A stretch of DNA of 64,000 bases from Nocardiopsis alba DSM 43377 (GTDB lineage Bacteria; Actinomycetota; Actinomycetes; Streptosporangiales; Streptosporangiaceae), in the NCBI RefSeq assembly GCF_000341225.1, contig NZ_ANAC01000001.1, forward strand, positions 62,001 through 126,000. Direction: 5' to 3'. The notes beneath the pieces are model-generated. The model searched no databases. It was given only the letters and a program-made list of their open reading frames with translations, and had not been told where the DNA came from. Of the stretch, positions 43,792 through 53,154 are shown in pieces (the first letter of the stretch is position 1; every line of letters starts with the position of its first letter). The position numbers and the translations under genes were made by a program.

Positions 43792-43988
43792 TCAAGCTCT
43801 GATCTGCCCGTTCTCGGTAAAGATCGTGCACATGCGAGTGGGATCCGGCCCTTCGAGGAGGTTCCCGTCCGGAACGGCGGATGCGTCGGGATCGGGGGAG
43901 GCTCGAGGTCCTCTCACCCCGAATCCCGGAGGTCCGAGGGTGTTCACGTGGTAGAGCTGGGGCAGGGCGCGGCCACGTTGTCACAAAG

Positions 43989-44017
43989 TTGTTGGAAGTC
44001 CTTGTAAATGCTAGGAA
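43989..44017 (+). promoter_or_regulatory. Possible promoter of the 2-oxoacid dehydrogenase operon
   Basis: TTGTTG, 17 bases, TAGGAA in an AT-richer patch about 210 bases upstream of the E1alpha start. The 468-base gap 43760-44227 otherwise holds only the ArsR operator. Confidence 0.35.
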
Positions 44018-44227
44018 GCCCTGATAATCGGCCTGGCCGGCGATGAGAGAACATGGCTCGCGCAGCGTAAAAGGTGTCGCTGGGGGCTTGCGCTCTCCAT
44101 AGTGAGTTCTGTCACGATATGGGGAGGACTGTCCGCGCCCATCCGACACCCCGGGTGCGCGTGGACCGTTAAACGGTCGATCAGCGTTCACCCACGCGAA
44201 GTCGGCCCCGAGAACCCGAGGAGCGAC

Positions 44228-45343
44228 GTGTCGGACACCGCCGCGCACGAGGAACCGGAGCTCATCCAGCTCCTGACACCGGAAGGGGAGCTCAAGGAGC
44301 ACCCCGACTACCCCCTGGACATCAGCGCGGAGGAGATCCGCGCCCTCTACCGTGACCTGGTGCTGGTCCGCAGGGTCGACAGCGAGGCCGTCTCCCTCCA
44401 GCGTCAGGGCGAGCTGGGCCTGTGGGCCTCGCTTCTGGGCCAGGAGGCCGCGCAGATCGGCTCCGGCCGCGCTCTACGTGACAAGGACATGGCCTTCCCC
44501 TCCTACCGTGAACACGGCGTCGCCTGGTGCCGCGGGATCGAGCCCAAGGAACTCCTCGGCATGTTCCGCGGGGTCACCAACGGCGGTTGGGACCCGCACG
44601 AGCAGGGCTTCCACCTGTACACGATCGTCATCGGCAGCCAGACGCTGCACGCCACCGGCTACGCCATGGGCGTCCAGCGCGACGGCGCCGTCGGCGAGGA
44701 CGGCACCGCCGTCATCTCCTACTTCGGCGACGGGGCCACCAGCCAGGGCGACACCAACGAGGCGTTCAACTTCGCCTCGGTGAACAACGCTCCGGTGGTC
44801 TTCTTCTGCCAGAACAACCAGTGGGCCATCTCCGAGCCCCTGGAGCGCCAGGCCCGCGTGCCGATCTACCGACGCGCCGCCGGCTTCGGCTTCCCCGGCG
44901 TACGCGTGGACGGCAACGACGTCCTCGCCTGCCTCGCGGTCACCCGCGCCGCGCTGGACAACGCCCGCAGCGGCAACGGCCCCACCCTGGTGGAGGCGTT
45001 CACCTACCGGATGGGCGCGCACACCACCAACGACGACCCCACGCGCTACCGGGACGCGGCCGAACTCGACGAGTGGAAGGCCAAGGACCCGATCCTGCGG
45101 GTGCGCCGCTACCTCGAACTCAACGGTCTGGCCGACGAGGCCTTCTTCACGGCGATCGACGAGGAGGCCGACAAGGTCGGTGAGCGGGTCCGCACCGAGT
45201 GCCGCTCGATGCCCGACCCCGAGCCTCTGGACATCTTCCACGAGGTCTACGCCGAACCCAACGTCCACATCGACCGACAGCGGTCCGAGTTCGCCGACTA
45301 CCTGGCCTCCTTCGAGGACGCCGGCGCGGAAGGGGGCCGCTAG
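44228..45343 (+). CDS. 2-oxoacid dehydrogenase E1 component, alpha subunit
   Basis: Thiamine-diphosphate-binding subunit, 371 aa from GTG 44228 (GAGGAGCGAC upstream). The ThDP motif GDGATSQGDTNEAFNFASVNNAPVVFFCQNNQWA is complete. It decarboxylates a 2-oxoacid with the beta subunit; branched-chain oxoacids or pyruvate are both possible (BkdA/PdhA type). First gene of an E1alpha-E1beta-E2 operon; no E3 gene follows. Confidence 0.92.
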   Translation: MSDTAAHEEPELIQLLTPEGELKEHPDYPLDISAEEIRALYRDLVLVRRVDSEAVSLQRQGELGLWASLLGQEAAQIGSGRALRDKDMAFPSYREHGVAWCRGIEPKELLGMFRGVTNGGWDPHEQGFHLYTIVIGSQTLHATGYAMGVQRDGAVGEDGTAVISYFGDGATSQGDTNEAFNFASVNNAPVVFFCQNNQWAISEPLERQARVPIYRRAAGFGFPGVRVDGNDVLACLAVTRAALDNARSGNGPTLVEAFTYRMGAHTTNDDPTRYRDAAELDEWKAKDPILRVRRYLELNGLADEAFFTAIDEEADKVGERVRTECRSMPDPEPLDIFHEVYAEPNVHIDRQRSEFADYLASFEDAGAEGGR

Positions 45344-45346
45344 GCC

Positions 45347-46327
45347 ATGGGAACCAACCTCACGATCGGCAAGGCCATCAACGCCGGCCTGCGCGCCGCC
45401 ATGGAGCACGACCCCAAGGTCCTGGTCATGGGCGAGGACGTCGGACGGCTCGGCGGTGTCTTCCGGGTCACCGACGGCCTGCACAAGGACTTCGGCGCGG
45501 ACCGCGTCATCGACACCCCGCTGGCCGAATCCGGCATCGTCGGCACCGCCATCGGCATGGCGCTGCGCGGCTACCGCCCCGTGGTGGAGATCCAGTTCGA
45601 CGGTTTCTTCTTCCCGGCCGCCAACCAGACCTTCACCCAGCTGGCCAAGATGCGTCGCCGCTCGGCGGGCAAGCTGAGCATGCCCCTCGTCATGCGCATC
45701 CCCTACGGCGGCGGCATCGGCGCGGTCGAGCACCACAGCGAGTCGCCCGAGGCGTACTTCCAGCACACCGCCGGTCTGCGCGTGGTCAGCGTCGCCAACC
45801 CCGAGGACGCCTACTGGATGATCCAGCAGGCCATCCGGTCCGACGACCCGGTCATCTTCCTGGAGCCCAAGCGGCGCTACTACGAGAAGGCCGAGGTCGA
45901 CACCGAGGCCTCCCTCCAGGAGGTCACCCCCCTGAACTCGGCCCGGATCGCGCGTTCCGGCACCGACTGCACGCTGCTGGCCTACGGGCCGATGGTCAAG
46001 ACCGCCCTCCAGGCGGCCGAGGCCGACACCGACCACTCCATCGAGGTCATCGACGTGCGCTCGCTCTCGCCCGTCGACTACGACACCATCAACGCGTCGG
46101 TCAAGCGCACCGGCCGTCTGGTGATCGCCCACGAGGCCACCCTCACCGGAGGACCCGGCGCGGAGATCGCCGCCCGGGTCACCGAGGAGTGCTTCTACCA
46201 CCTGGAGTCGCCGGTCATCCGCGTGGCCGCGTTCGACACCCCCTACCCGCAGTCCAGGCTGGAGGAGTACTACCTGCCGGACCTGGACCGCGTCCTTGAC
46301 GGGGTCGACCGGGCGTTCGCGTACTAG
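45347..46327 (+). CDS. 2-oxoacid dehydrogenase E1 component, beta subunit
   Basis: Protein of 326 aa, three bases after E1alpha. Transketolase-type pyrimidine domain (VLVMGEDVGRLGGVFRVTDGL, DTPLAESGIVGTAIGMALRGYRPVVEIQF) and C-terminal domain (DVRSLSPVDYDTINASVKRTGRLVIAHEA). Forms the alpha2beta2 E1 with the preceding product. Confidence 0.93.
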   Translation: MGTNLTIGKAINAGLRAAMEHDPKVLVMGEDVGRLGGVFRVTDGLHKDFGADRVIDTPLAESGIVGTAIGMALRGYRPVVEIQFDGFFFPAANQTFTQLAKMRRRSAGKLSMPLVMRIPYGGGIGAVEHHSESPEAYFQHTAGLRVVSVANPEDAYWMIQQAIRSDDPVIFLEPKRRYYEKAEVDTEASLQEVTPLNSARIARSGTDCTLLAYGPMVKTALQAAEADTDHSIEVIDVRSLSPVDYDTINASVKRTGRLVIAHEATLTGGPGAEIAARVTEECFYHLESPVIRVAAFDTPYPQSRLEEYYLPDLDRVLDGVDRAFAY

Positions 46328-46346
46328 ATCGGGGAAACCGCAAGAC

Positions 46347-47744
46347 ATGGCGATTCAGAAGAGCACGCCCGCGGTCGACGGCGTGCACGCGTTCAAACTG
46401 CCCGACGTCGGCGAAGGGCTGATCGAGGCCGAACTCCTCACCTGGTACGTCAAGCCGGGTGACGAGGTCAAGGACGGTCAGATGATCTGTGAGATCGAGA
46501 CCGCCAAGGCCGTCGTCGAGCTGCCCTGCCCGTATTCGGGCACCGTCAAGGAGCTGTTCGCCGCCGAAGGCGAGACGGTGGAGGTCGGCACGGTCATCAT
46601 CACCGTGGACGACGGCACCGGCGGTTCCGGCGGTGGGACCGCCGAGGCCGACACGGGCGCCGAGACCGAGGAACGGGAGAAGCCGCTGGTCGGCTATGGG
46701 GAGAAGGCGGCCTCGACGCAGCGCCGTCCTCGTCGCCGACCCGCCGCCACGGCCCCGACCCCGGCGGCGCCCGCGCCCCGACCGGCTCCGGCCCCCACCA
46801 CGCCGGAACCCGCGGCTCCCGCGGCCCCGGTCCGGAGCGAGGGACGTCCGCTGGCCAAGCCGCCGGTGCGCAAGCTCGCCAAGGACCTGGGGATCGACCT
46901 GGCGACGGTCTCGCCCACCGGCAAGGACGGGATCATCACCCGCGACGACGTCCACGCGGCGGTCGAGGCCGTCCGCGCGCCGGAGGCCGCCCCGGAGGCC
47001 GCCCCGGCCCCGGAGACCCCGGTCGAGACGGACCGGAGCGCTCGGGAACAGCGGATCCCCATCAAGGGCGTGCGCAAGCACACCGCGGCCGCCATGGTGA
47101 ACAGCGCGTTCACCGCCCCGCACGTGACCGAGTTCCTCCAGGTGGACGTCACCCGGACGATGAAGGCCGTCGCCCGCCTGCGCGAGCGCCCGGACTTCGC
47201 AGACGTCAAGGTGTCGCCGCTGCTCCTGGTGGCCAAGGCGCTGCTCATGGCGATCCGCCGCCACCCGGGGATCAACGCCTCCTGGGACGAGGAGAACCAG
47301 GAGATCGTGGTCAAGAACTACGTGAACCTGGGGATCGCGGCGGCCACCGAGCGAGGCCTGGTGGTGCCCAACATCAAGGACGCCGAATCCCAGACCCTGC
47401 CGGAACTGGCGGCGTCCCTGAAACGGCTCACCGAGACGGCCCGGGCGGGCAAGACCGGCCCGGCCGACATGTCCGGGGGCACCATCACGATCACCAACGT
47501 CGGTGTGTTCGGGGTGGACGCCGGTACCCCGATCATCAACCCGGGCGAGGCGGCCATCCTGGCCTTCGGCCAGATCCGCGACATGCCCTGGGTGCACAAG
47601 GGCGAGCTGAAGATCCGCAAGGTGACGACCCTGTCGTTGTCCTTCGACCACCGACTGGTCGACGGCGAGCTGGGGTCCAAGGTGCTGCGTGACATCGGCA
47701 CCGCGCTGGAGGACCCGGAGCTGACCGCTCTGGCCTGGGGATAG
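46347..47744 (+). CDS. Dihydrolipoamide acyltransferase E2
   Basis: Core of the 2-oxoacid dehydrogenase complex, 465 aa from ATG 46347 (GGGGAAA upstream). Order: lipoyl domain with the modified Lys in IETAKAVVELP (about residues 15-90), Ala/Pro linker, E3-binding domain (PPVRKLAKDLGIDLATVSPTGKDGIITRDDV), Pro/Ala linker, catalytic domain with DHRLVDG near the C-terminus. One lipoyl domain only. Confidence 0.94.
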   Translation: MAIQKSTPAVDGVHAFKLPDVGEGLIEAELLTWYVKPGDEVKDGQMICEIETAKAVVELPCPYSGTVKELFAAEGETVEVGTVIITVDDGTGGSGGGTAEADTGAETEEREKPLVGYGEKAASTQRRPRRRPAATAPTPAAPAPRPAPAPTTPEPAAPAAPVRSEGRPLAKPPVRKLAKDLGIDLATVSPTGKDGIITRDDVHAAVEAVRAPEAAPEAAPAPETPVETDRSAREQRIPIKGVRKHTAAAMVNSAFTAPHVTEFLQVDVTRTMKAVARLRERPDFADVKVSPLLLVAKALLMAIRRHPGINASWDEENQEIVVKNYVNLGIAAATERGLVVPNIKDAESQTLPELAASLKRLTETARAGKTGPADMSGGTITITNVGVFGVDAGTPIINPGEAAILAFGQIRDMPWVHKGELKIRKVTTLSLSFDHRLVDGELGSKVLRDIGTALEDPELTALAWG

Positions 47745-47766
47745 TCTTCCCCAGAGCCACGGACGA

Positions 47767-47796
47767 GGGGCCGGCACGTCGCGACGTGCCGGCCCC
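47767..47796 (+). terminator. Terminator of the 2-oxoacid dehydrogenase operon
   Basis: A 15-base perfect palindrome arm (GGGGCCGGCACGTCG and its complement) 23 bases after the E2 stop, followed by TTCC. Confidence 0.8.
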
Positions 47797-47809
47797 TTCC
47801 ACGTTGGAA

Positions 47810-47842
47810 GGGCCCGTCCCCCAAGGGGGTGGGGGCGGGCCC
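47810..47842 (-). terminator. Second hairpin, probable terminator for the AEC gene
   Basis: GGGCCCGTCCCCC pairs with GGGGGCGGGCCC around a short loop; on the minus strand it is followed by TTCC. It lies beyond the stop of the convergent AEC carrier gene. Confidence 0.55.
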
Positions 47843-47956
47843 TCGAAGTCGGTATTCCCGCAACCGGACCATGACCAACCTTTGGCCGACGTTTTTATCG
47901 ACGGATCCCGGAGCCGACCGACGCCGCGTGGGCCCGCCTTCCGTTCAGGGGCCGGA

Positions 47957-48889
47957 TCAGCCGAGCAGGAAGGTGACGGCGAACAGGACCGGGACGGTCA
48001 GCAGCGTGGTCAACAGGACCACCTCTCGTGTCAGCACCTCGCCCGTCCGGTACTGGGTGGCGTAGTTGAACACGTTCTGCGCCGTGGGCAGGGCGGCCAG
48101 GACCACCACGGAGAACAGGGCGGCGCCCTCCATACCGAACACCAGAGCCCCCAGGACCCAGGCGACCAGCGGCTGGACCACCGACTTCAAGGCGACGGCC
48201 AACAGGACCGGGACCTGCTCGGGGCCGCCCTTGCCGGGCATGGCGCTTCCGTGCAGCGAGATCCCGAAGGCCAACAGCATCGCCGGCACCGCCATGCCGC
48301 CGACCAGGTCGAAGGGTTCCATCAACGGTTCCGGCGGCACCCACCCCGAAGCCGACACCGCCACCCCGGCCAGGGAGGCGATCACCACCGGGTTGCGCAC
48401 AGGGGTGCCCAGGGAACGGCGGAACACCGGCCACACCCCGCGCACGTTCCCGTTGTTCAGGTCCAGGACGGTCAACGAGACGGGCGCCAGGACCAACAGC
48501 TGGAACAGCAGGATCGGCGCCACCAGGGAGGCGTCGCCGAGCACGTAGGAGGCGATCGGGATACCGAGGTTGCCCGCGTTGACGTAGGAGGAGCCCAGGA
48601 CGCCCACCGTGGTGCGGCCGACACCCCACCTGCGGATCACGCCCACCACGAGGAAGGCCAGGGCCACGACCACCACGCTCAACACGCTCACCAGGACCGG
48701 CGGCGAGAGCAGGATCGACAGGTCCGTCCGCGCCAGGATCGTGAACAACAGAGCCGGGCTGGCCACGTAGAACGCCAGCCGACTGAGGACCTCCCGGGCG
48801 CCCGGCCCGAGGAGGGAGAGCCGGCCCAGCATGTACCCGATGGCCACGATGCTGGCGATGACCCCGAAACCGACGATGACCCCGGACAA
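47957..48889 (-). CDS. AEC (auxin efflux carrier) family transporter
   Basis: Protein of 310 aa with about ten helices in the inverted five-plus-five arrangement of AEC/bile-acid-type carriers. Typical Asn-containing crossover SSYVNAGNLGIPIASYVLGD and the late ALPTAQNVFNYATQY. Start TTG 48889 with GGAGG eight bases upstream. Substrate unknown (malonate, malate or other organic acids in the family). Confidence 0.86.
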   Translation of the reverse strand: MSGVIVGFGVIASIVAIGYMLGRLSLLGPGAREVLSRLAFYVASPALLFTILARTDLSILLSPPVLVSVLSVVVVALAFLVVGVIRRWGVGRTTVGVLGSSYVNAGNLGIPIASYVLGDASLVAPILLFQLLVLAPVSLTVLDLNNGNVRGVWPVFRRSLGTPVRNPVVIASLAGVAVSASGWVPPEPLMEPFDLVGGMAVPAMLLAFGISLHGSAMPGKGGPEQVPVLLAVALKSVVQPLVAWVLGALVFGMEGAALFSVVVLAALPTAQNVFNYATQYRTGEVLTREVVLLTTLLTVPVLFAVTFLLG

Positions 48890-48966
48890 GAGGCGACCTC
48901 CGTACGACCGTGCCTCACGAGCCCGGTAACGCTACAGGAGGCCGTTTCGCGACGGTACGGCCCAGG

Positions 48967-49410
48967 TCACATCTCCGGTGATCCGCAGCACGATTCCGAC
49001 TCCCGATGGGCGGATTCCAGGGCTTTGCGCCGACGCGCCTCACGCAGGGAGACCCCGACGATCCGGGCCGCGGTCAGGGCGCCGATCGCCGCCAACGGCA
49101 GGACCAGCCTCGTGACCGGCTGCCGGATCGACCGGTAGGCGGCGCCCTCGGGCGAGACCACCAGGAACCCCGAAGGCCGGGCCCGCACCAGGCCGGTACC
49201 GCCGGCGCCGTCTCCGTTCGAGACGACGAACCGTCCCGTGCCGCCGCCCATCAGGGTCAGCGCGCTGATCCGCGCCACCGGCACCACGGTGGTCGCGCCG
49301 GACGTGACCGGATCACCGAAGACCGTCGTCGCCCTTCCCAGCGCACGGGTGCTCTCGATCAGCCGGTCCAGAGCGGCCATCGTTCCGCGCGGACGGTCCT
49401 GCTTCGACAT
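48967..49410 (-). CDS. GerW/YtfJ-family sporulation-associated protein
   Basis: Protein of 147 aa from ATG 49410 (AGAGGACC upstream). The YtfJ core is visible: TRALGRATTVFGDPVTSGATTVVPVARISALTLMGGGTG...GGTGLVRARPSGFLVVSPEGAAY, followed by a membrane helix (LVLPLAAIGALTAARIVGV) and a C-terminal CC. Family members include GerW, needed for spore germination in Bacillus; role in actinomycetes is not settled. Confidence 0.8.
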   Translation of the reverse strand: MSKQDRPRGTMAALDRLIESTRALGRATTVFGDPVTSGATTVVPVARISALTLMGGGTGRFVVSNGDGAGGTGLVRARPSGFLVVSPEGAAYRSIRQPVTRLVLPLAAIGALTAARIVGVSLREARRRKALESAHRESESCCGSPEM

Positions 49411-49520
49411 GATCCGGGTCCTCTCCGGGCATGGGCCATGGAATTTCACGCTATAACCGTTTCCCGCGAGCGTGGGGAAAGGAGGACACCGGTGTGTCCG
49501 ATGGCCGGAAACGGCCCCGA

Positions 49521-50636
49521 TCAGTCCTCGGAGGGATCCGAGGGCTCGGCGCTCGGATCGCCCGGAGGGTTCTGGGCCCAGCGCACGACCAGGGGCCACC
49601 CCTCCATGGAGGCGTCCTGATAGAGCGGGAAGACCTCCTCGGCCTCGACCGCGCCCTCCTCCCTCAGGTCCACCCGGAACCAGGCGTTCTCGGTCTGGAG
49701 CAGGACCGCGTCACGCTCCTCGGCCGGCGCGTACTGCACGACCGGTCCGGGCTCGTCCTCCAACAGGCGGGTCGCGGTGTAGCCCTGCCCCTCCGTCGAC
49801 AACAGGTACAGCCCGTCGGGCGCCTCACCGTTGCCGTCGGGACGCAGCAGCGCGTCGCCGCCGCCCCACACCTCGGTGCCGTCGAAGGTCTGCCACTGCT
49901 CGCCATTGGTCGTCAGGGTGGCGTTGACGACGGTGCCGTTGGTCGCCCTGACCACCGCCGAACCCTCGCCGCCGGTCAACTGCTGGGTCGGCACGCTGTT
50001 ACGGATGTGCAGGGACCCATCGGGTGTGAGGGCCCAGTCGCTGGGACGGTTCCCCTCGCCCAACGCCAGACTCCCCTCCTGGTTGGGGGTGCCGTTGGGC
50101 GCCTCCAAGGGGACCGACATGACCTGCGGCGGCTGGCCGTCGCCGTTGCCGAGGACGTACCAGAGGCGCTCCCCGTGGATCATCGGCCGTGACACGAGCC
50201 CACCCTGAGAGGAGGCGATCGTCTCGACCGGCTGGTAGGAGAACCCCTCCACCTCGTCGTCCTCCGCCTCGTCCGGATCGGTCAGGACCGCCAGGTGCAC
50301 GGCGTTGGGCTCACGGGTGGCGAAGGCGAAGTACTGCCAGTCCTCCGAGAACTGTCCGTACACGGGCACGTCGGGCGACATCGGGTCCACCGCGCCGTCG
50401 GGCAGCTCGATCCGCTGGAGCGGAGCGCCGCTCTCCGGGTCGTGGAAGACCAGGACCTGGTCGGTCTCCGGGTCACCGCCCTCGAACCCTCGATGCAGCA
50501 GGGCCAGGCCGACCAGCCCGTCCTCGGTGAGCTCCTCGACCGTGCCGGGGGTGCCGTCCGAGGAGTCGGAGGAGGAATCACACGCGGTCACGGCGAGCAG
50601 ACACACGGCCGAGGCCAGAGCGAGGGAACGCCGCAT
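49521..50636 (-). CDS. Putative lipoprotein with beta-propeller-like repeats
   Basis: Protein of 371 aa from ATG 50636 (MRRSLALASAVCLLAVTAC, lipobox VTAC; GAAAGG upstream). The mature domain is beta-rich with motifs like VLVFHDPESGAPLQRIELPDG, WALTPDGSLHIRNS and LYLLSTEGQGYTATRLL, suggesting a propeller though not clearly of the 30-35 kb family. The acidic C-terminus ends DPSAEPSDPSED. Adjacent to the kinase-like gene of the type VII locus. Function unknown. Confidence 0.75.
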   Translation of the reverse strand: MRRSLALASAVCLLAVTACDSSSDSSDGTPGTVEELTEDGLVGLALLHRGFEGGDPETDQVLVFHDPESGAPLQRIELPDGAVDPMSPDVPVYGQFSEDWQYFAFATREPNAVHLAVLTDPDEAEDDEVEGFSYQPVETIASSQGGLVSRPMIHGERLWYVLGNGDGQPPQVMSVPLEAPNGTPNQEGSLALGEGNRPSDWALTPDGSLHIRNSVPTQQLTGGEGSAVVRATNGTVVNATLTTNGEQWQTFDGTEVWGGGDALLRPDGNGEAPDGLYLLSTEGQGYTATRLLEDEPGPVVQYAPAEERDAVLLQTENAWFRVDLREEGAVEAEEVFPLYQDASMEGWPLVVRWAQNPPGDPSAEPSDPSED

Positions 50637-50760
50637 GGGGTCGCCTTTCGGGGGAGAGGGGGCTGAGGAACCTGTCCGAGACATGGGATCACCGATGTCA
50701 TGCGACGGTTCTCCCGGTTCCTCACGTTATCCGGCGGACGTCACCGGAGCGGGGCCGAAC

Positions 50761-53097
50761 TCAGTCTTCGCTGCTCGGAGAGGGTGCGTCCGACGGCTGG
50801 GCGTCCTCCTCCTCTTCCTCCTCCGCTTCCTCTTCCTCCGCCTCGGCGGCGGCCTCCTCCTCGGCCCGACGCTCGGCCTCGGCGCGTTCGGCCGCGCGCG
50901 AGGTGCACACCTCGTCGGCGGGTGCCGACCCACCCTCGACCGCCACCACGACGAAGCAGTACTCGGCGACCGTGTTCTCGGTGCTCACCTGCGCCGTCAC
51001 CGCGCCGGGACCGGTTCTGGCCAGGGTCATCAGATCGTGCCCCTGCTGCCCGCCGAGCACGAAGTACGACCCCGTGCCACCGGTGCGGTCGGTCCAGGTG
51101 AGGGTGACCCCGCTGAGCGTGTCGTCCAACGCGACGTCGGTGGGCGGATCCACCGACGGGAGCGGCGAGGGCTCGGCCGTGACCGCGGGGGCCTCGGCCT
51201 CCTCGCCCTCGGCCCCTTCGGCGGTCTCCGTCTCCTCGTCCTCCGCCGCCGCCGCGACCACAGGTCCGGAAGAGGAGGTCGCCGCGAACGCGCTGGCCAC
51301 CGAGGTGACCAGGAGGATGCCGCAGACCGTCACCGCGATGTGCAGGTGTTCCCGCCAACGCGGTTGTCTTCCGGAGGCCGGGTCGGGGGCGTCCCAGACG
51401 GGGTCCGTCCCCTCCCGCTTCTCCTCCACGACCTCGTCCACCGGCAGCCGGGAGTCCTCGGCGCCACCGGTCCAGCCCTCCAAGCGGGCCCAGGCCACAC
51501 GCGGGGAGATCTCCTCGCCTCGAAGACGCGCCATCGCGATCTCGGCCGTGGTGTTGGGCGACTCTCGCTCGGGTACGGCCCCGTGCCGCTCACGCTCCTC
51601 CGGGGTGGGGAGCGGACGGTTCGGGAAACGGAGACTCGTGGAGGTCTGGAGGCGGGCCGGGGTCTCGGAGCGCAGGCTCCGCTCTTCGGGCTTCGGGGGG
51701 TCGGGCGGGAACCAGGATCCGGCTGGCGGCTCCTCGACGGGCGGTGGTGCTGCGGGGCGCTCGGGGGCCTGGAAGGGCCTCTGAGGTCCGCTCGCGGGCT
51801 CTTGAGGACGCTCCTGGTGCACGGGCTCCGCCGGGCCCCGGTGCTCTCCGAAGGACGGAGCCTCGGGGCCGCCGAAGGCCGGGTTCGGACCGGAGAACGG
51901 GGCGTGCCCACCGGTGGCGGACGCACCGGTTCCCGGGCCGAAGGAGGCGTTCCCTCCGGTGATCGGGGCGTTCGGCCCGGTCGACCCGGACAGGGACGGA
52001 TGGGGCCCGGAGAAGGCCGCGTGGCCTCCGGTGGCGCCACCCTGCGGACCATGTCCTCCGGTCGGATGGTTCAGAGAGGCGTTCGGGCCGGAGAGGGGAG
52101 GGTTGGGTCCGGAGAACGCCGTGTTCGGACCGGACAGGGGGGTGTTCGGTCCCGAGAGCGTCGCGTTCGGTCCCGACAGGGGAGGGTGGCCACCGGACGG
52201 ATCCCGCACGGGCTCGTTCGGGCCCGACAGAGGGACGTTCCCTCCGGTGACCGGGGTGTTCGACCCGGACATGGTGGTGGCCGGTCGCGAGGTGCGGGCC
52301 TGCTCGAAGGCGGCGCTGAACTCCGCCGCGTTCGCGTAACGTTCCTCCGGACGCTTGGCCAGCGCACGGGTCAGGACCCCGCGCAGCTTCCGCGAGACGT
52401 CCTGGCGACCGATCGGACGAGGTGCCTCGCCCAACACCCGGTTCGCGTAGGCGTGCGGATCGAAGGGTCCGCCGTCGGTGGACGAGAAGGGCGGCTGCCC
52501 CGTCAACATCGTCCAGATCGTCGAGGCGAGCTGATAGACGTCGGACGCCGGCGTCCGTGCCTCGCCCCGCAGAGCCTCCGGGGACGAGTGCAGGAACACC
52601 TCCTCCGAGGCCTCCGGCGGCGAGAAGGCCTGCCCCACGGGCATCACGAAACCGAACCCGGTCAGCACCGGGGTCCGACCGGCCCGCAGGACGTTGCCCG
52701 GGGTGACGTCGTTGTGCGTCAACCCTCGGGCGTGCATGGCCCCCAGCGCCACAGAGATGCTCCTGGCGACCGCCGCCGCCTCCTGGATCGGCGCGGGGCC
52801 CACCCGGGAGAGCATGTCGGCGAAGGAACCATCGGGGTAGTGGGGCAGGACCACGAACATGTCGCCCGCGGTGGTCGTCCCCGCGTCCAACAGCGGAACG
52901 ACACCGGAGACCCCGCCGAGCGTGCGCAGACGGTCGAGCTCGTTGCGCCCCGCGTCGGCGGCCAGCACCTTGAGCACGACGTCGGCGCCGCTGGTGGCGC
53001 GGGTCGCGCGCACGATCACGGCACGACGTCCCTGCTTCAGGACGTCCGAGGTGTCGTACCCGGGGGCCCAGGAAGGGCCGGGCGCGGAGTCGGACAC
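50761..53097 (-). CDS. Transmembrane Ser/Thr kinase-like protein, probable pseudokinase, with SGPN repeats and Fn3-like domain
   Basis: Protein of 778 aa. Residues 12-270 are a Hanks-type kinase fold (ADVVLKVLA with the beta3 Lys; SDVYQLASTIWTMLTGQPPF). The catalytic loop is HNDVTPGN (Asp kept, Lys to Thr) and the DFG motif is GFG, so Mg binding is compromised. Residues about 275-420 form a linker with seven exact SGPN units and variants. A membrane helix (about 625-648) leads to an external Fn3-like domain (PPTDVALDDTLSGVTLTWTDRTGGTGSYFVLGG) and a poly-Glu tail. It lies upstream of the WXG100/eccC genes in transcription order reversed, i.e. downstream on the same strand; likely a regulatory or scaffold protein of the secretion locus. 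Confidence 0.82.
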   Translation of the reverse strand: MSDSAPGPSWAPGYDTSDVLKQGRRAVIVRATRATSGADVVLKVLAADAGRNELDRLRTLGGVSGVVPLLDAGTTTAGDMFVVLPHYPDGSFADMLSRVGPAPIQEAAAVARSISVALGAMHARGLTHNDVTPGNVLRAGRTPVLTGFGFVMPVGQAFSPPEASEEVFLHSSPEALRGEARTPASDVYQLASTIWTMLTGQPPFSSTDGGPFDPHAYANRVLGEAPRPIGRQDVSRKLRGVLTRALAKRPEERYANAAEFSAAFEQARTSRPATTMSGSNTPVTGGNVPLSGPNEPVRDPSGGHPPLSGPNATLSGPNTPLSGPNTAFSGPNPPLSGPNASLNHPTGGHGPQGGATGGHAAFSGPHPSLSGSTGPNAPITGGNASFGPGTGASATGGHAPFSGPNPAFGGPEAPSFGEHRGPAEPVHQERPQEPASGPQRPFQAPERPAAPPPVEEPPAGSWFPPDPPKPEERSLRSETPARLQTSTSLRFPNRPLPTPEERERHGAVPERESPNTTAEIAMARLRGEEISPRVAWARLEGWTGGAEDSRLPVDEVVEEKREGTDPVWDAPDPASGRQPRWREHLHIAVTVCGILLVTSVASAFAATSSSGPVVAAAAEDEETETAEGAEGEEAEAPAVTAEPSPLPSVDPPTDVALDDTLSGVTLTWTDRTGGTGSYFVLGGQQGHDLMTLARTGPGAVTAQVSTENTVAEYCFVVVAVEGGSAPADEVCTSRAAERAEAERRAEEEAAAEAEEEEAEEEEEEDAQPSDAPSPSSED

Positions 53098-53154
53098 GAG
53101 AGATCGACCCCCTGTTCGTGGTGGAGAGGTGTGGGTTTCCGACGATCCAGAGTG

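Noticed and set aside
50761-53097. SGPN repeats as a CRISPR or satellite array
   Set aside because: The repeat is a short protein-level motif within an open reading frame with variable DNA spacing.
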